Shown piece by piece: positions 42,969 through 53,200 of a DNA stretch of 64,000 bases. The notes below the pieces were generated by a model. The model was not told where the DNA came from. It made no database searches and saw nothing but the letters and a program-made list of their open reading frames with translations. The first letter of the stretch is position 1, and each line of letters begins with the position of its first letter. This DNA comes from Acidovorax sp. A1169. Its GTDB lineage: Bacteria > Pseudomonadota > Gammaproteobacteria > Burkholderiales > Burkholderiaceae_C. The stretch covers positions 1 through 64,000 of the forward strand of contig NZ_JAUZDX010000025.1 in NCBI RefSeq assembly GCF_030704685.1, read 5' to 3'. The translations under genes were made by a program, and so were the position numbers.

Positions 42969-43149
42969 GCTGCTGGACACCGAGCTCGGTTTTCTTGGAC
43001 AGCAAGAACGTCGGGAGCTGGACATCCGGATCGGCTCTCATGGACACGCCCGAGCCGCTGCGCAAAGGCTTCACCTGAGTTTCGCTGAGTCGCCTTCTTG
43101 GGTGATTCAGGGTACAGGCGCGGCAAGCCAGACTTCCGCTATCGGCCGA
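42969..43149 (+). repeat. Repeat R, copy R2, ending in an IS1182-like terminal sequence
   Basis: Aligned with R1 over about 180 bp and with R3 in its right half. After GCCAGACTTCCGCTATC it continues GGCCGAAGCTGTGTGAACAC, which resembles the inverted repeat of the IS1182 element at 13.7-15.4 kb (GGCCGAGGCTGTGTG(G/A)AAAC). No transposase follows. The 42794-43308 region otherwise has no gene I can support. Confidence 0.7.
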
Positions 43150-43259
43150 AGCTGTGTGAACACGCGCGTTGCGCCCTTGACCTGCCAGTCGACTCAGACA
43201 TCGACCGCTCAGATCGGCCCATAGCGCACGATCTCGATGCGAGCTATGTTTTAAGTACG

Positions 43260-44311
43260 GCGGATTCAAATCTGAAGTGCAACACCTGCCAACCTGTAAG
43301 GTCCGCAGATGCACAACCCCTCCCGTTCCAGCCACTACAGCCAGCTGCAGCCCGAAGACCGAGTCACCATTGCCAGCCTGAAGCAGCAGAACTACAGCGT
43401 GCGGGCCATCGCAAGGCAACTGCTGCGCTCACCCGCCACCATCAGCCGGGAGCTGGTGCGCAATGCTCACCCATCGGGCCATCCATCGGACTATGGCAGC
43501 GTCAAGGCGCAGCGCCTTTGCCTGCAGCGCAGGCGCTGTGGCAGGCCCGCAGTCAAGCTGCATCCTGACTCCATCCTGTGGGGCCTGGTGAGCCATTTGC
43601 TGCGGCTTCACTGGTCGCCCGAGCAGATTGCCCTGACACTGGCACGCTTGCATCCACCAGGCCATGAGCACCGCGTGTCATACGAGACCATCTACAACTG
43701 CATCTATGCCATGCCCGTGGGCGAGCTGCGCAAAGAACTGATCGCCACCTTGCGCCACGCCCACAACAAGCGAGTGCCGCGCAGCAAAGGCAAGGACCGC
43801 AGGGGCCAGATCCCGGACATGCTGAGCATCCATGTGCGCCCTCCAGAGATCGAAGACCGCCAGTTCCCCGGGCACTGGGAAGGTGACCTGATCAAAGGCG
43901 AGGCCAATGCCAGTGCGGTGGGGACCTTGGTGGAGCGCACCAGCCGACTGGTCATGCTGGTCAAGCTCCCCGAGTTCAAGCCGGCCAGTGCTGCCAACGT
44001 CTTGCAGGGCTTCACGGACAAGCTGCTGGGCATTGCCCAACCGATGCGCCTGAGCATGACGTACGACCAGGGGGGCTTCAGCGAGAACATGAATGGCCTG
44101 ATGCGCCAGTACCTGCCCAAGGGGAAGGACCTGAGCATCTACAGCCAGCAGCAACTCGATGCGATAGCCGATGAGATCAACGACCGCCCCAGAAAGGGGC
44201 TGGGGGTACGATCACCGTTGGCGGTGTACCGCGAGTTGCTGATCAACAACCCGCAGCACTCCACTCTTGTTCATTGAAATCCAGGGTGTTGCGCATCGCT
44301 TTTGAATCCGC
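43260..44311. mobile_element. IS30-family insertion sequence with 27-bp imperfect inverted repeats
   Basis: Left end GCGGATTCAAATCTGAAGTG + CAACACC (43260-43286); right end on the minus strand GCGGATTCAAAAGCGATGCG + CAACACC (44285-44311), matching at 22 of 27 positions. The transposase sits between them. The right end stops 116 bp before the narX start codon, so the element occupies the narX promoter side. The element is about 1052 bp, shorter than typical IS30 members because of an internal deletion in the transposase. Confidence 0.8.
43309..44277 (+). CDS. IS30-family transposase with catalytic-core deletion
   Basis: 322 residues. The N-terminal HTH (EDRVTIASLKQQNYSVRAIARQLLRSPATISREL) and the RPPEIEDRQFPGHWEGDLIKG segment with the first Asp (193) are normal. 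The second motif reads TYDQG (Asp253), directly joined to GFSENMNGLMRQYLPKG (Glu259). In intact relatives about 33 residues separate that Asp and Glu; here only six do. About 27 codons are missing in frame, so the DDE triad cannot assemble and the enzyme should be inactive, though the reading frame remains open. Confidence 0.88.
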   Translation: MHNPSRSSHYSQLQPEDRVTIASLKQQNYSVRAIARQLLRSPATISRELVRNAHPSGHPSDYGSVKAQRLCLQRRRCGRPAVKLHPDSILWGLVSHLLRLHWSPEQIALTLARLHPPGHEHRVSYETIYNCIYAMPVGELRKELIATLRHAHNKRVPRSKGKDRRGQIPDMLSIHVRPPEIEDRQFPGHWEGDLIKGEANASAVGTLVERTSRLVMLVKLPEFKPASAANVLQGFTDKLLGIAQPMRLSMTYDQGGFSENMNGLMRQYLPKGKDLSIYSQQQLDAIADEINDRPRKGLGVRSPLAVYRELLINNPQHSTLVH

Positions 44312-44427
44312 ATCACATGAAATGGGACTGCAAGTGCATTATTTTCTCAGCCAGGCACAACTGCCTGAGACAGCAGCCTGTCGCAAGCAGGTATTTGCAA
44401 ACCTTGAAACCCGGTAACCACCACGTG

Positions 44428-46338
44428 ATGGCCTCCACCGCATCCCTGTCAACCAAGCTGGTACGCATCGGCGCGGGCTTGCTGCTCGTCGCGCTCGCTT
44501 CCATCGGTCTCACGCTATGGGTGACCTGGCAGCTCGAAGGTGGAGCCGCAGCGGTGAACGAGGCCGGACGAATGCGCATGCAAACCTGGCGGATCAACAG
44601 CGTGGCGCAGTCCGATCAGGCGCCGACCGAGGTGGCGGCGCTGGTGCAGCAGTTCGACCAGAGCTTGGAGTTGCTGCGCCGGGGCGACGCTGGCCGGCCG
44701 CTCTTCGTGCCCTGGGACGAAACGGTTGCCACTAAATTCGCCACAGTGGAGGCGCTGTGGCAAAGCCAGCGCCCGCTGTGGTCACAAGGGTCGCCGCCCG
44801 ATCCGACACAAGCCCTGGCCGCGGCCGACGCCTTCGTCGATGCCATCGACGCACTGGTGCTCGCCATCGAGCACCAGCTATCGGGTTTGACTGCCATCCT
44901 TAACCTGTTCCAGTTCCTCATGATGGCGCTGGCCATCCTCGGCGCGGTGGTGATGCTCTACACAGGCTACATGTACGTCATCAACCCGCTGGCCCACCTG
45001 CGCGAGAGCTTGCGCCGGCTGGAATCGGGCGACTTCAAGGCGCGCGTAGAGGTCGACACACTCGACGAATTTGGTCAGGTGGCGGGGGGTTTCAACCGCA
45101 TGGCCTCCACGCTGCAGACGATGTACGCTGGCCTAGAGAGCCAGGTAGAGGCCAAGACGCGCCACATCGAAGCGCAGCGCGCGCGGCTGGAGACGCTGTA
45201 TGAGGTCAGCGCCTTCATGGCCCAGGCTGGCAGCATCGAAGAACTTTCTCGCGGCTTTTCCCAGCGCGTGCGCGCAGTGGTGAAGGCGGACGCAGTGGCG
45301 GTGCGCTGGAGCGATGAAGCCAGCCAGCGCTACCTGATGCTGGCCACCGACTGCTTTCCGCAGGACATGGTGGAAGCCGAGCGCAGTCTGCTGGCGGGAG
45401 CGTGTGCTTGCGGCAACCTGCAGCCCGATGCCCGCACCCGGGTGATCCCCATCCGCAGCCACGACGAGCTGGAGGTACGGCACTGCGTGCGCGCCGGTTT
45501 CGAGACGCTGGTGAGCGTGCCGGTGCGCCTGCAGCAGCGCCTCATCGGCGAGATCAACCTGTTCTACCGGTCGCAGACCAACCTGAGCGCAGGCGAGTCC
45601 GAGCTGTTGGATGCCCTGGCAAGCCACCTTGCCAATGCGCTGGAGAGCCTGCGCGCGGCCGCGCTGGAACGCGAGGCTGCGGTGGGCGAGGAACGGGCAT
45701 TGATTGCTCGCGAGCTGCATGACTCCATCGCGCAGTCGCTGGCCTTTCTAAAGATCCAGGTGCAACTGCTGCGCACTGCGGCAACCAAAGGCCAAGACGC
45801 GCGAGTGATGAGCACGCTCGACGAACTCGACGAAGGTCTGCGCGAGAGCATCAACGACGTGCGCGAACTGCTGGTGCACTTTCGCACCCGCACCAACACC
45901 GACGACATCGAACGCGCCCTGCAGGAGACGCTGCAGAAGTTTCAGCACCAGACGGGCTTGCCAGCCAAGTTGCACGTCGAAGGCCACGGCCTTCCTCTGC
46001 CTGCCGATGTGCAGGTGCAGGTGCTGCACGTGTTGCAGGAGTCGCTCTCCAACGTGCGCAAGCACGCGGGGGCGCGCCACATTCAGCTTGATGTGATCAA
46101 GGGCGCGCGCTGGCGCTTTCGTGTGCGCGACGACGGTGCGGGATTCGACGTGCTGGACACGCCCGATGATTCCCACGTGGGCCTGAAGATCATGCGCGAG
46201 CGCGCCGCGCTCATTGGCGCGCGGGTCGACGTAAGCTCCGAGCCCGGCGACGGCACCACCGTGACCCTGACGCTGCCACCCCACCCTGTGGCGGCCAGCC
46301 CTATTGCAGCAATCACCACCGAACACCCCCTTCCATGA
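44428..46338 (+). CDS. narX: Nitrate/nitrite sensor histidine kinase NarX
   Basis: 636 residues from ATG 44428. Two transmembrane helices (about 11-33 and about 165-190) flank a periplasmic domain containing the P-box VNEAGRMRMQTWRI (43-56), the nitrate-binding motif. A HAMP linker (YVINPLAHLRESLRRLESGDFKARV) and a central GAF-like domain with Cys-rich LLAGACACGNLQPDAR follow. The HisKA_3 H-box ERALIARELHDSIAQSLAF gives phospho-acceptor His431; the HATPase domain ends in GVDLKI-like GLKIMRERAALIGA. It phosphorylates NarL when nitrate is present. narL overlaps its stop by 4 bases. The start is chosen at the signal-anchor; longer in-frame starts run into the IS30 end. Confidence 0.93.
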   Translation: MASTASLSTKLVRIGAGLLLVALASIGLTLWVTWQLEGGAAAVNEAGRMRMQTWRINSVAQSDQAPTEVAALVQQFDQSLELLRRGDAGRPLFVPWDETVATKFATVEALWQSQRPLWSQGSPPDPTQALAAADAFVDAIDALVLAIEHQLSGLTAILNLFQFLMMALAILGAVVMLYTGYMYVINPLAHLRESLRRLESGDFKARVEVDTLDEFGQVAGGFNRMASTLQTMYAGLESQVEAKTRHIEAQRARLETLYEVSAFMAQAGSIEELSRGFSQRVRAVVKADAVAVRWSDEASQRYLMLATDCFPQDMVEAERSLLAGACACGNLQPDARTRVIPIRSHDELEVRHCVRAGFETLVSVPVRLQQRLIGEINLFYRSQTNLSAGESELLDALASHLANALESLRAAALEREAAVGEERALIARELHDSIAQSLAFLKIQVQLLRTAATKGQDARVMSTLDELDEGLRESINDVRELLVHFRTRTNTDDIERALQETLQKFQHQTGLPAKLHVEGHGLPLPADVQVQVLHVLQESLSNVRKHAGARHIQLDVIKGARWRFRVRDDGAGFDVLDTPDDSHVGLKIMRERAALIGARVDVSSEPGDGTTVTLTLPPHPVAASPIAAITTEHPLP

Positions 46339-47027
46339 ACGTCACACCCACCCACCCGATACAGCTACTCGTGGTGGACGACCACTCCCTGTTCCGTCGC
46401 GGGCTCATGGCCCTGCTTTCGCAGGACACACGCTTCGAGGTGACTTGCGAAGCGGGTGACGTGGGCGAGGCACTGCGCTGCGTTGCGCGCCAGCGACCTG
46501 ACGTGATCCTGCTCGACAACCACCTCCCCGGTGTGTTGGGCGTGGACGCCATCCCCGCGCTGCGCGAGGCCGCGCCTGGCAGCCGCGTGCTCATGCTCAC
46601 TGTGAGCGAAAACGAGGCCGACCTGGTGGCCGCGCTCAAAGCCGGCGCCGACGGGTATTTGCTGAAGACGGTGGAGTCGCACCACCTGTGTGAGGCCATT
46701 GTCAAGGTGATGGACGGTGAATCGGTGGTGAGCCCGGAGATGACGACCAAGCTGGTATCGGCCTTGCGCTCGCAGCCCGCCGCCGACGGTCCTGGCACTT
46801 CTATTGTGGCACCCGTGAATAATTCGGATGTCGAACTCGCGTCGCTGTCGGTGCGAGAACTCGAAATCCTGCACCTGATCGCGCGCGGCGACAGCAACAA
46901 ACACATCGCCCGTCAGCTCGACATTGCCGAGACCACGGTAAAGATACACGTGCAGCACATCCTGCGAAAACTCCACCTCACCTCGCGTGTGCAGGCGGCG
47001 GTATTCGCCGCCCGACACGCTTCATAG
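46335..47027 (+). CDS. narL: Nitrate-responsive response regulator NarL
   Basis: 230 residues. The receiver has acidic VVDDHSLFRRG, phospho-acceptor VILLDNHLPGVLG and a Lys in YLLKTVE. A LuxR/FixJ-type HTH follows (LSVRELEILHLIARGDSNKHIARQLDIAETTVKIHVQHILRKLHLTSRVQAAVFA), the NarL DNA-binding signature. ATG overlaps the narX stop (ATGA), so the two are coupled. It should activate the nar genes starting 264 bp downstream; I did not find convincing heptameric NarL sites. Confidence 0.95.
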   Translation: MNVTPTHPIQLLVVDDHSLFRRGLMALLSQDTRFEVTCEAGDVGEALRCVARQRPDVILLDNHLPGVLGVDAIPALREAAPGSRVLMLTVSENEADLVAALKAGADGYLLKTVESHHLCEAIVKVMDGESVVSPEMTTKLVSALRSQPAADGPGTSIVAPVNNSDVELASLSVRELEILHLIARGDSNKHIARQLDIAETTVKIHVQHILRKLHLTSRVQAAVFAARHAS

Positions 47028-47122
47028 CAGGCCCGCCAATTGCCCTTCTCGAGTGCAGGAGTGCCGCCCAGCTCGCTCGCGGTGGATGTCGACAGCGCGC
47101 AGGGCAATAACGCTCTCGCGCA

Positions 47123-47136
47123 TTGATCCAGGTCAA
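47123..47136. promoter_or_regulatory. FNR/Anr-type box upstream of narK1
   Basis: TTGAT-CCAG-GTCAA matches the FNR consensus TTGAT-N4-ATCAA with a single change. It is 155 bp upstream of the narK1 start, in the 264-bp gap between narL and narK1, where oxygen-responsive activation of the nar operon is expected. Confidence 0.75.
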
Positions 47137-47290
47137 CCGGTGGCCACAAACCGGTTGAGGTAGTTCTTCTGGACGCCCTGAGTCCTTCCACCATCGTTCT
47201 TCAGAGCCGCCCTGGCCACCCAGGTGACGGATAGCCACCAGCGTGCCCATCGCCGACAGTCTTGCCATGCCCCGCGTGGAGAAAGACAAC

Positions 47291-48559
47291 ATGGCCTCTG
47301 AATTGAACAACGACAAAAAAGCTTGGTCGGTGCTGATCGTCAGCACCCTGGCGTTCACCGTGTGCTTCATGGTCTGGATGATGTTCGGCGTCATAGGCAT
47401 CCCGATCAAGAAGGCGCTCGACCTCAACTCCACCCAGTTCGGCCTGCTCATGGCCACACCAGTGCTCACTGGCTCGCTGGTGCGAGTGCCCCTGGGCATT
47501 TGGACCGACCGCTTTGGTGGCCGCATCGTGATGGCCCTGCTCATGGCCATCACCGTGCCGGCAATCTGGCTCATGAGCTACGCCACCGCCTACTGGCACT
47601 TCCTCACCATCGGCCTGTTCGTGGGTCTCGCGGGCGGTTCGTTCTCGGTCGGCACTCCCTATGTGGCGCGCTGGTTCCCCAAGCACCGCCAGGGCATGGC
47701 CATGGGCGTGTACGGCGCGGGCAACTCGGGCGCGGCGGTCAACAAGTTCGTGGCCCCGGTGCTGCTGGTCGCCTTCGGCTGGACCATGGTGCCGCAGGTG
47801 TACGCGGCCATCATGCTGGGCACGGTGGTGCTGTTCTGGCTCTTCACCTACAGCAACCCCGACCACCTGGTGCCCAGCAACGTGTCCTTCATGGATCAGC
47901 TCACGGCGCTGAAAGACCCCAAGGTGCTCAAGTACTGCCAGTACTACAGCATCGTCTTCGGCGGCTACGTGGCTCTCTCGCTGTGGATGGTGCAGTACTA
48001 CGTGGGCGAGTTCGGTCTGGACATCCGCGTGGCCGCGCTGCTGGCGGCCTGCTTCTCGCTGCCCGGTGGCGTGTTGCGCGCGGTGGGCGGCGTGATGTCG
48101 GACAAGTTTGGCGCGCACAAGGTCACCTGGTGGGTACTGTGGGTGAGCTGGATCTGCCTGTTTCTGCTGTCTTACCCGCAGACCGATTTCACAGTGGCAA
48201 CGGTGGATGGCCCCAAGACCTTCCACATTGGCCTCAACGTGTACCTCTTTACCGCACTGATGTTCATCCTGGGCATCGCCTGGGCCTTCGGCAAGGCCAG
48301 CGTCTTCAAGTACATCAGCGACGACTACCCGAAGAACATCGGCGCCATCAGCGGCATCGTGGGACTGGCCGGTGGCCTGGGCGGCTTCGTGCTGCCCATC
48401 CTTTTCGGCGTGTTGATGGACCTCACCGGCATCCGATCAAGCGCATTCATGTTGATGTACGGCGTGGTGTGGGTCTCGCTCATCTGGATGTACTGGACCG
48501 AGGTGCGCAAGACCGAAGTCATGGGCGCCAACGCCAAACCCTTTTCCCTTCAGAACTGA
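47291..48559 (+). CDS. narK1: Nitrate/nitrite transporter NarK1 (major facilitator family)
   Basis: 422 residues, twelve hydrophobic segments. ATG 47291 follows GGAG; an upstream in-frame ATG at 47243 lacks this. Landmarks: GSLVRVPLGIWTDRFGGR (loop 2-3 with the MFS Arg), GNSGAAVNKFVAPVLL and FSVGTPYVARWFPKHRQGMAMG, the last being the nitrate-porter signature. The NarK1 type is thought to be a nitrate/proton symporter that starts nitrate respiration. It starts the nar operon and is directly followed by narK2. Confidence 0.93.
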   Translation: MASELNNDKKAWSVLIVSTLAFTVCFMVWMMFGVIGIPIKKALDLNSTQFGLLMATPVLTGSLVRVPLGIWTDRFGGRIVMALLMAITVPAIWLMSYATAYWHFLTIGLFVGLAGGSFSVGTPYVARWFPKHRQGMAMGVYGAGNSGAAVNKFVAPVLLVAFGWTMVPQVYAAIMLGTVVLFWLFTYSNPDHLVPSNVSFMDQLTALKDPKVLKYCQYYSIVFGGYVALSLWMVQYYVGEFGLDIRVAALLAACFSLPGGVLRAVGGVMSDKFGAHKVTWWVLWVSWICLFLLSYPQTDFTVATVDGPKTFHIGLNVYLFTALMFILGIAWAFGKASVFKYISDDYPKNIGAISGIVGLAGGLGGFVLPILFGVLMDLTGIRSSAFMLMYGVVWVSLIWMYWTEVRKTEVMGANAKPFSLQN

Positions 48560-48583
48560 CGCTCCGCGTTGCTTGCCACTCTC

Positions 48584-50212
48584 ATGAACAACACATCCAA
48601 AGTCGAACCTGACATCGTCGATTGGCGCCCGGAAGACCAGACCTTCTGGAACGCCACCGGCAAGCGCATCGCCTACCGCAACCTCTGGATTTCCGTGCCG
48701 GCCCTGCTGTGCGGCTTCGCCGTATGGGGCATGTGGGGAATCATCACGGTGCAGATGCTCAACCTGGGCTTTCCCTTCACCCAGGCCGAGCTGTTCACGC
48801 TTACCGCCATCTCCGGCATCTCGGGCGCCACCATGCGCATCCCGGCGTCCTTCCTGGTGCGGCTGGCCGGTGGGCGCAACACCATCTTCCTCACCACGGC
48901 GATGCTGCTGGCCCCGGCCATCGGCACCGGCTTTGCACTGCAGCACCCCGAGTGGCCGCTGTGGTCGTTCCAGCTGCTGGCGCTGTGGTCCGGCGTGGGT
49001 GGCGGCAACTTCGCCTCCAGCATGTCCAACATCAGCACCTTCTTTCCGAAGCGGCTGCAGGGTACGGCACTGGGTCTGAACGCCGGCCTGGGCAACTTCG
49101 GCGTGACCACGATGCAGATCGTCATCCCGCTGGTGATGACGCTGCCCTTGCTGGGCGCCTTCGGTGGTGAGTCGATGACGCTGGTGAAGGACAGCGGCTG
49201 GATCTTCGGCAAGATCGCCGCCGGCACGCCCACCTGGATCCAGAACGCTGGCTTCGCCTGGGTGATCTCGCTCGTGCCACTGTCGATCCTGGCGTGGTTC
49301 GGCATGAACAACCTGAAGACCGTGTCGCCCGACGCCGGTCACCCCATCGCCGCGTTCGCCAAAGTCACCTACCTCTACACCCTGGCCTTCATCCCTGCCA
49401 TCTTCATGCTCTGGCTGTATCTGCCGGCCCCCACCGGGCTGGGCGTCCTGAACATGTGGATCGCCATCCCGCTGGACATCATCCTCGCGCTGCTCATGAT
49501 GCGCGTGGCCGCCTTCGGTGCCATGAAGGAGAACGTGGCAAAGCAGTTCGCCATTTTCCGCAACAAGCACACCTGGTCGCTCACCGCGCTCTACATCGTC
49601 ACCTTCGGCTCCTTCATCGGCTTCTCGATGGTGCTGCCGTTGGCCATCACGGTGATCTTCGGCTTCCAGCACGTGGCGGACGCCGCCGGTGTGATGACAC
49701 ACACGCTGAAAAATCCGAACGCACCCTCGGCCCTGACATATGCCTGGATCGGTCCCTTCGTCGGTGCCGCGGTGCGGCCCATCGGTGGCTGGATCTCCGA
49801 CAAGGTCGGCGGCTCCATCGTCACCCAGGTCATCTCGGCGGTGATGGTGCTGGCTTCCGCTGCGGTGGGCTACGTGATGATGCAGGCCTACACCTCGGCC
49901 ACACCCGAGCAGTACTTCCCCGCCTTCATCGGCCTGTTCATCGTGCTGTTCTTTGCCAGCGGCATCGGCAACGGCTCGACCTTCCGCACCATCGGCGTCA
50001 TTTTCGACCGCCAGCAGGCCGGCCCCGTGCTGGGCTGGACCTCGGCCGTGGCCGCCTACGGCGCCTTCATCGCCCCGGTGGTGATCGGCGCGCAGATCAA
50101 GGCCGGGACCCCGCAGTTCGCCATGTACGGCTTCGCCATTTTTTACGCCGTCTGCCTGGTCTTGAACTGGTGGTTCTACCTGCGCAAGGGCGCAGAGATC
50201 AAAAACCCCTGA
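48584..50212 (+). CDS. narK2: Nitrate/nitrite antiporter NarK2 (major facilitator family)
   Basis: 542 residues from ATG 48584, twelve to fourteen hydrophobic segments. The signature GVGGGNFASSMSNISTFFPKRLQGTALGLNAGLGNFGVTTMQIV is that of NarK2-type nitrate/nitrite porters, with a second one in the C-terminal half (FFASGIGNGSTFRTIGVIFDRQQAGPVLGWTSAVAAYGAF). It would exchange nitrite for nitrate during respiration. 24 bp separate it from narK1, and narG begins 44 bp after it, so it is part of the operon. Confidence 0.93.
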   Translation: MNNTSKVEPDIVDWRPEDQTFWNATGKRIAYRNLWISVPALLCGFAVWGMWGIITVQMLNLGFPFTQAELFTLTAISGISGATMRIPASFLVRLAGGRNTIFLTTAMLLAPAIGTGFALQHPEWPLWSFQLLALWSGVGGGNFASSMSNISTFFPKRLQGTALGLNAGLGNFGVTTMQIVIPLVMTLPLLGAFGGESMTLVKDSGWIFGKIAAGTPTWIQNAGFAWVISLVPLSILAWFGMNNLKTVSPDAGHPIAAFAKVTYLYTLAFIPAIFMLWLYLPAPTGLGVLNMWIAIPLDIILALLMMRVAAFGAMKENVAKQFAIFRNKHTWSLTALYIVTFGSFIGFSMVLPLAITVIFGFQHVADAAGVMTHTLKNPNAPSALTYAWIGPFVGAAVRPIGGWISDKVGGSIVTQVISAVMVLASAAVGYVMMQAYTSATPEQYFPAFIGLFIVLFFASGIGNGSTFRTIGVIFDRQQAGPVLGWTSAVAAYGAFIAPVVIGAQIKAGTPQFAMYGFAIFYAVCLVLNWWFYLRKGAEIKNP

Positions 50213-50256
50213 CCCCGCGCACCTCAGATGCCACGCCCCCATTTCCGGAGACATTC

Positions 50257-53200
50257 ATGAGCCATTTTCTCGACCGCCTTTCCTACTTCTCGCTGCCGCG
50301 CGAAAACTTCTCGGGCAACCACGGTCAGACCACCGGTGAAGACCGCACCTGGGAAGATGCCTACCGCAACCGCTGGGCGCACGACAAGATCGTGCGCAGC
50401 ACCCACGGCGTGAACTGCACCGGCTCTTGCTCGTGGAAGATCTACGTCAAGGGCGGCATCGTCACCTGGGAAACCCAGCAGACCGACTACCCGCGCACAC
50501 GCTGGGACATGCCCAACCACGAGCCGCGCGGCTGCGCCCGCGGGGCGTCCTACAGCTGGTACCTCTACAGCGCCAACCGCGTGAAATACCCCATGGTGCG
50601 CGGGCGCCTGCTGGAGCGCTGGCGTGCCGCGCTCAGCGTGGCCAAGACCCCGGTGGACGCCTGGGCCACCATCGTCGAGAACCCCGAAGCCCGTCGCGAC
50701 TACCAGCAGGTGCGTGGCATGGGCGGCTTCGTGCGCAGCACCTGGGACGAAGTCAACCAGCTGATCGCCGCAGCCAACGTCTACACCATCAAGCAGCACG
50801 GACCCGATCGCATCATTGGCTTCAGCCCCATCCCTGCCATGAGCATGGTGAGCTACGCCGCCGGCTCGCGCTACCTCTCGCTCATCGGCGGCGTGTGCAT
50901 GAGCTTCTACGACTGGTACTGCGACCTGCCGCCGGCCAGCCCGCAGGTCTGGGGCGAGCAGACCGACGTGCCCGAATCGGCCGACTGGTACAACAGCTCG
51001 TTCATCATCGCCTGGGGGTCCAACGTACCGCAGACGCGCACACCCGATGCCCACTTCTTCACCGAGGTGCGCTACAAGGGCGCCAAGACGGTGGCAGTGA
51101 CACCTGACTACTCGGAGGTGGCCAAGCTCTCCGACCTCTGGCTGCACCCCAAGCAGGGTACAGATGCAGCACTCGCCATGGCCATGGGCCACGTGGTGCT
51201 GAAGAACTTCTATTTCCCCGATGACGGCAAGCCACGCAGCAGCTACTTCGACGACTACGCGCGCCGCTACACCGACCTGCCGCTGCTCGTGATGCTCAAG
51301 GAACACGTGTTGGCCGACGGCACCACCACCCTCGTGCCCGACCGTTACCTGCGCGCCAGCGATTTCAACGGCCAGCTCGGCCAGCAGAACAACCCGGAGT
51401 GGAAAACCGTCGCCTTCGATACCGATGGCAAGGCCGTGTTGCCCAACGGCTCGATCGGTTTCCGCTGGGGCGAAGCCGGCCGCAGCGACGAGGGCAAGTG
51501 GAATCTACAGGCCAAGGAAGCACGCAGCGACACAAATGTGAAGCTCAAGCTCTCGGTGATCGAAGACGGCGAGCAGGGCACCGAGGTGGTGAACGTAGCC
51601 TTCCCCTACTTCGGTGGCGAGGCCTCCCCGCACTTCACCGCGAACGCGCAGAACGGCAGCATCAACCACGCACGTGTGCCGGCTGTGCGCCTGCGCCTGG
51701 GCAAGGCCGGCGAAGAGCGCCACGCCATGGTGGCTACCGTGTTCGACCTGCAAGTCGCGCAGTACGGCATCGACCGTGGTCTGGGCAGTGGCGCCAGGAA
51801 CTTTGATGACAACGCCGCCTACACGCCGGCCTGGCAGGAGAGCATCACCGGCGTACCGCGCGACCAGGTGATCACCGTCGCGCAGCAATTTGCCGACAAC
51901 GCCGACAAGACGCGTGGCAAGTCGATGGTGATCATCGGCGCGGCCATGAACCACTGGTACCACGCCGACATGAACTACCGCGGCGTGATCAACCTGTTGA
52001 TGATGTGCGGCTGCATCGGCCAGAGCGGTGGCGGCTGGGCGCACTACGTGGGCCAGGAAAAGCTGCGCCCGCAGACCGGCTGGTTGCCCTTGGCCTTTGC
52101 CACCGACTGGGCACGCCCGCCACGCCAGATGAACAGCACCAGCTTCTTCTACGCGCACACCGACCAGTGGCGCTACGAGAAGCTTGGCATGGAGGAGATC
52201 GTGAGCCCGTTGGCCGACAAGGCCGCGTTCAGTGGCAGCATGATCGATTTCAACGTCCGCGCCGAGCGCATGGGCTGGTTGCCCATTGCCCCGCAGCTCA
52301 AGACCAACCCGCTGCAGGTGGTGAAAGACGCCGCCGCCGCCGGGCTCGATGCCAAGGACTACGTGGTGCGCGCGCTGAAAGACGGCACGCTGGCCATGAG
52401 CTGCGAAGACCCGGACGCGCCGCAGAACTGGCCGCGCAACATGTTCGTGTGGCGCAGCAACCTGCTGGGCTCCAGCGGCAAGGGCCACGAGTATTTCTGC
52501 AAGCACCTGCTGGGCACCGAGAACGGTGTGCAGGGAAAAGACCTGGGCAAGGACGAAGCGAAGCCCCAAGAGGTGGTGTGGCACGAACACGCACCGAAAG
52601 GCAAGCTGGACCTGCTGGTCACGCTCGACTTTCGCATGAGCACCACCTGCATGTACTCCGACGTGGTGCTGCCCACCGCCAGCTGGTATGAGAAGAACGA
52701 CCTCAACACCAGCGACATGCACCCCTTCATCCACCCGCTCTCGGCGGCGGTTGACCCGGTGTGGCAAAGCCGCAGCGACTGGGAGATCTACAAGGGTTTT
52801 GCGAAAGCCTTCAGCGAAGTCTGCGTGGGCCACCTGGGGGTGGAAAAAGAAGTGGTGCTGACACCCATCATGCACGACACCCCCGGCGAACTCGCGCAGC
52901 CGTTTGAGGTGAAGGAATGGCGCAAGGGCCACTGTGAACTCATCCCCGGCAAGACCGCGCCGCAGATCACCGTGGTCGAGCGCGACTACCCCAACACCTT
53001 CAAACGCTTCACGGCGCTGGGCCCCTTGCTCGACAAGCTGGGCAATGGCGGCAAGGGCATCGGCTGGAAAACCGGCACCGAGGTGGAACAGCTCGGCCAG
53101 CTCAACGGCACCACGATGGACGAAGGCGTGACCAAGGGCATGCCGAAGATCGTGACCGACATCGACGCCTGCGAAGTCATCCTGCAGCTCGCCCCCGAGA

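Noticed and set aside
49294..50256. Upstream extension of the narG frame over narK2
   Set aside because: The extension is arginine/histidine-rich out-of-frame narK2 sequence; the family N-terminus starts at ATG 50257 with a ribosome binding site.
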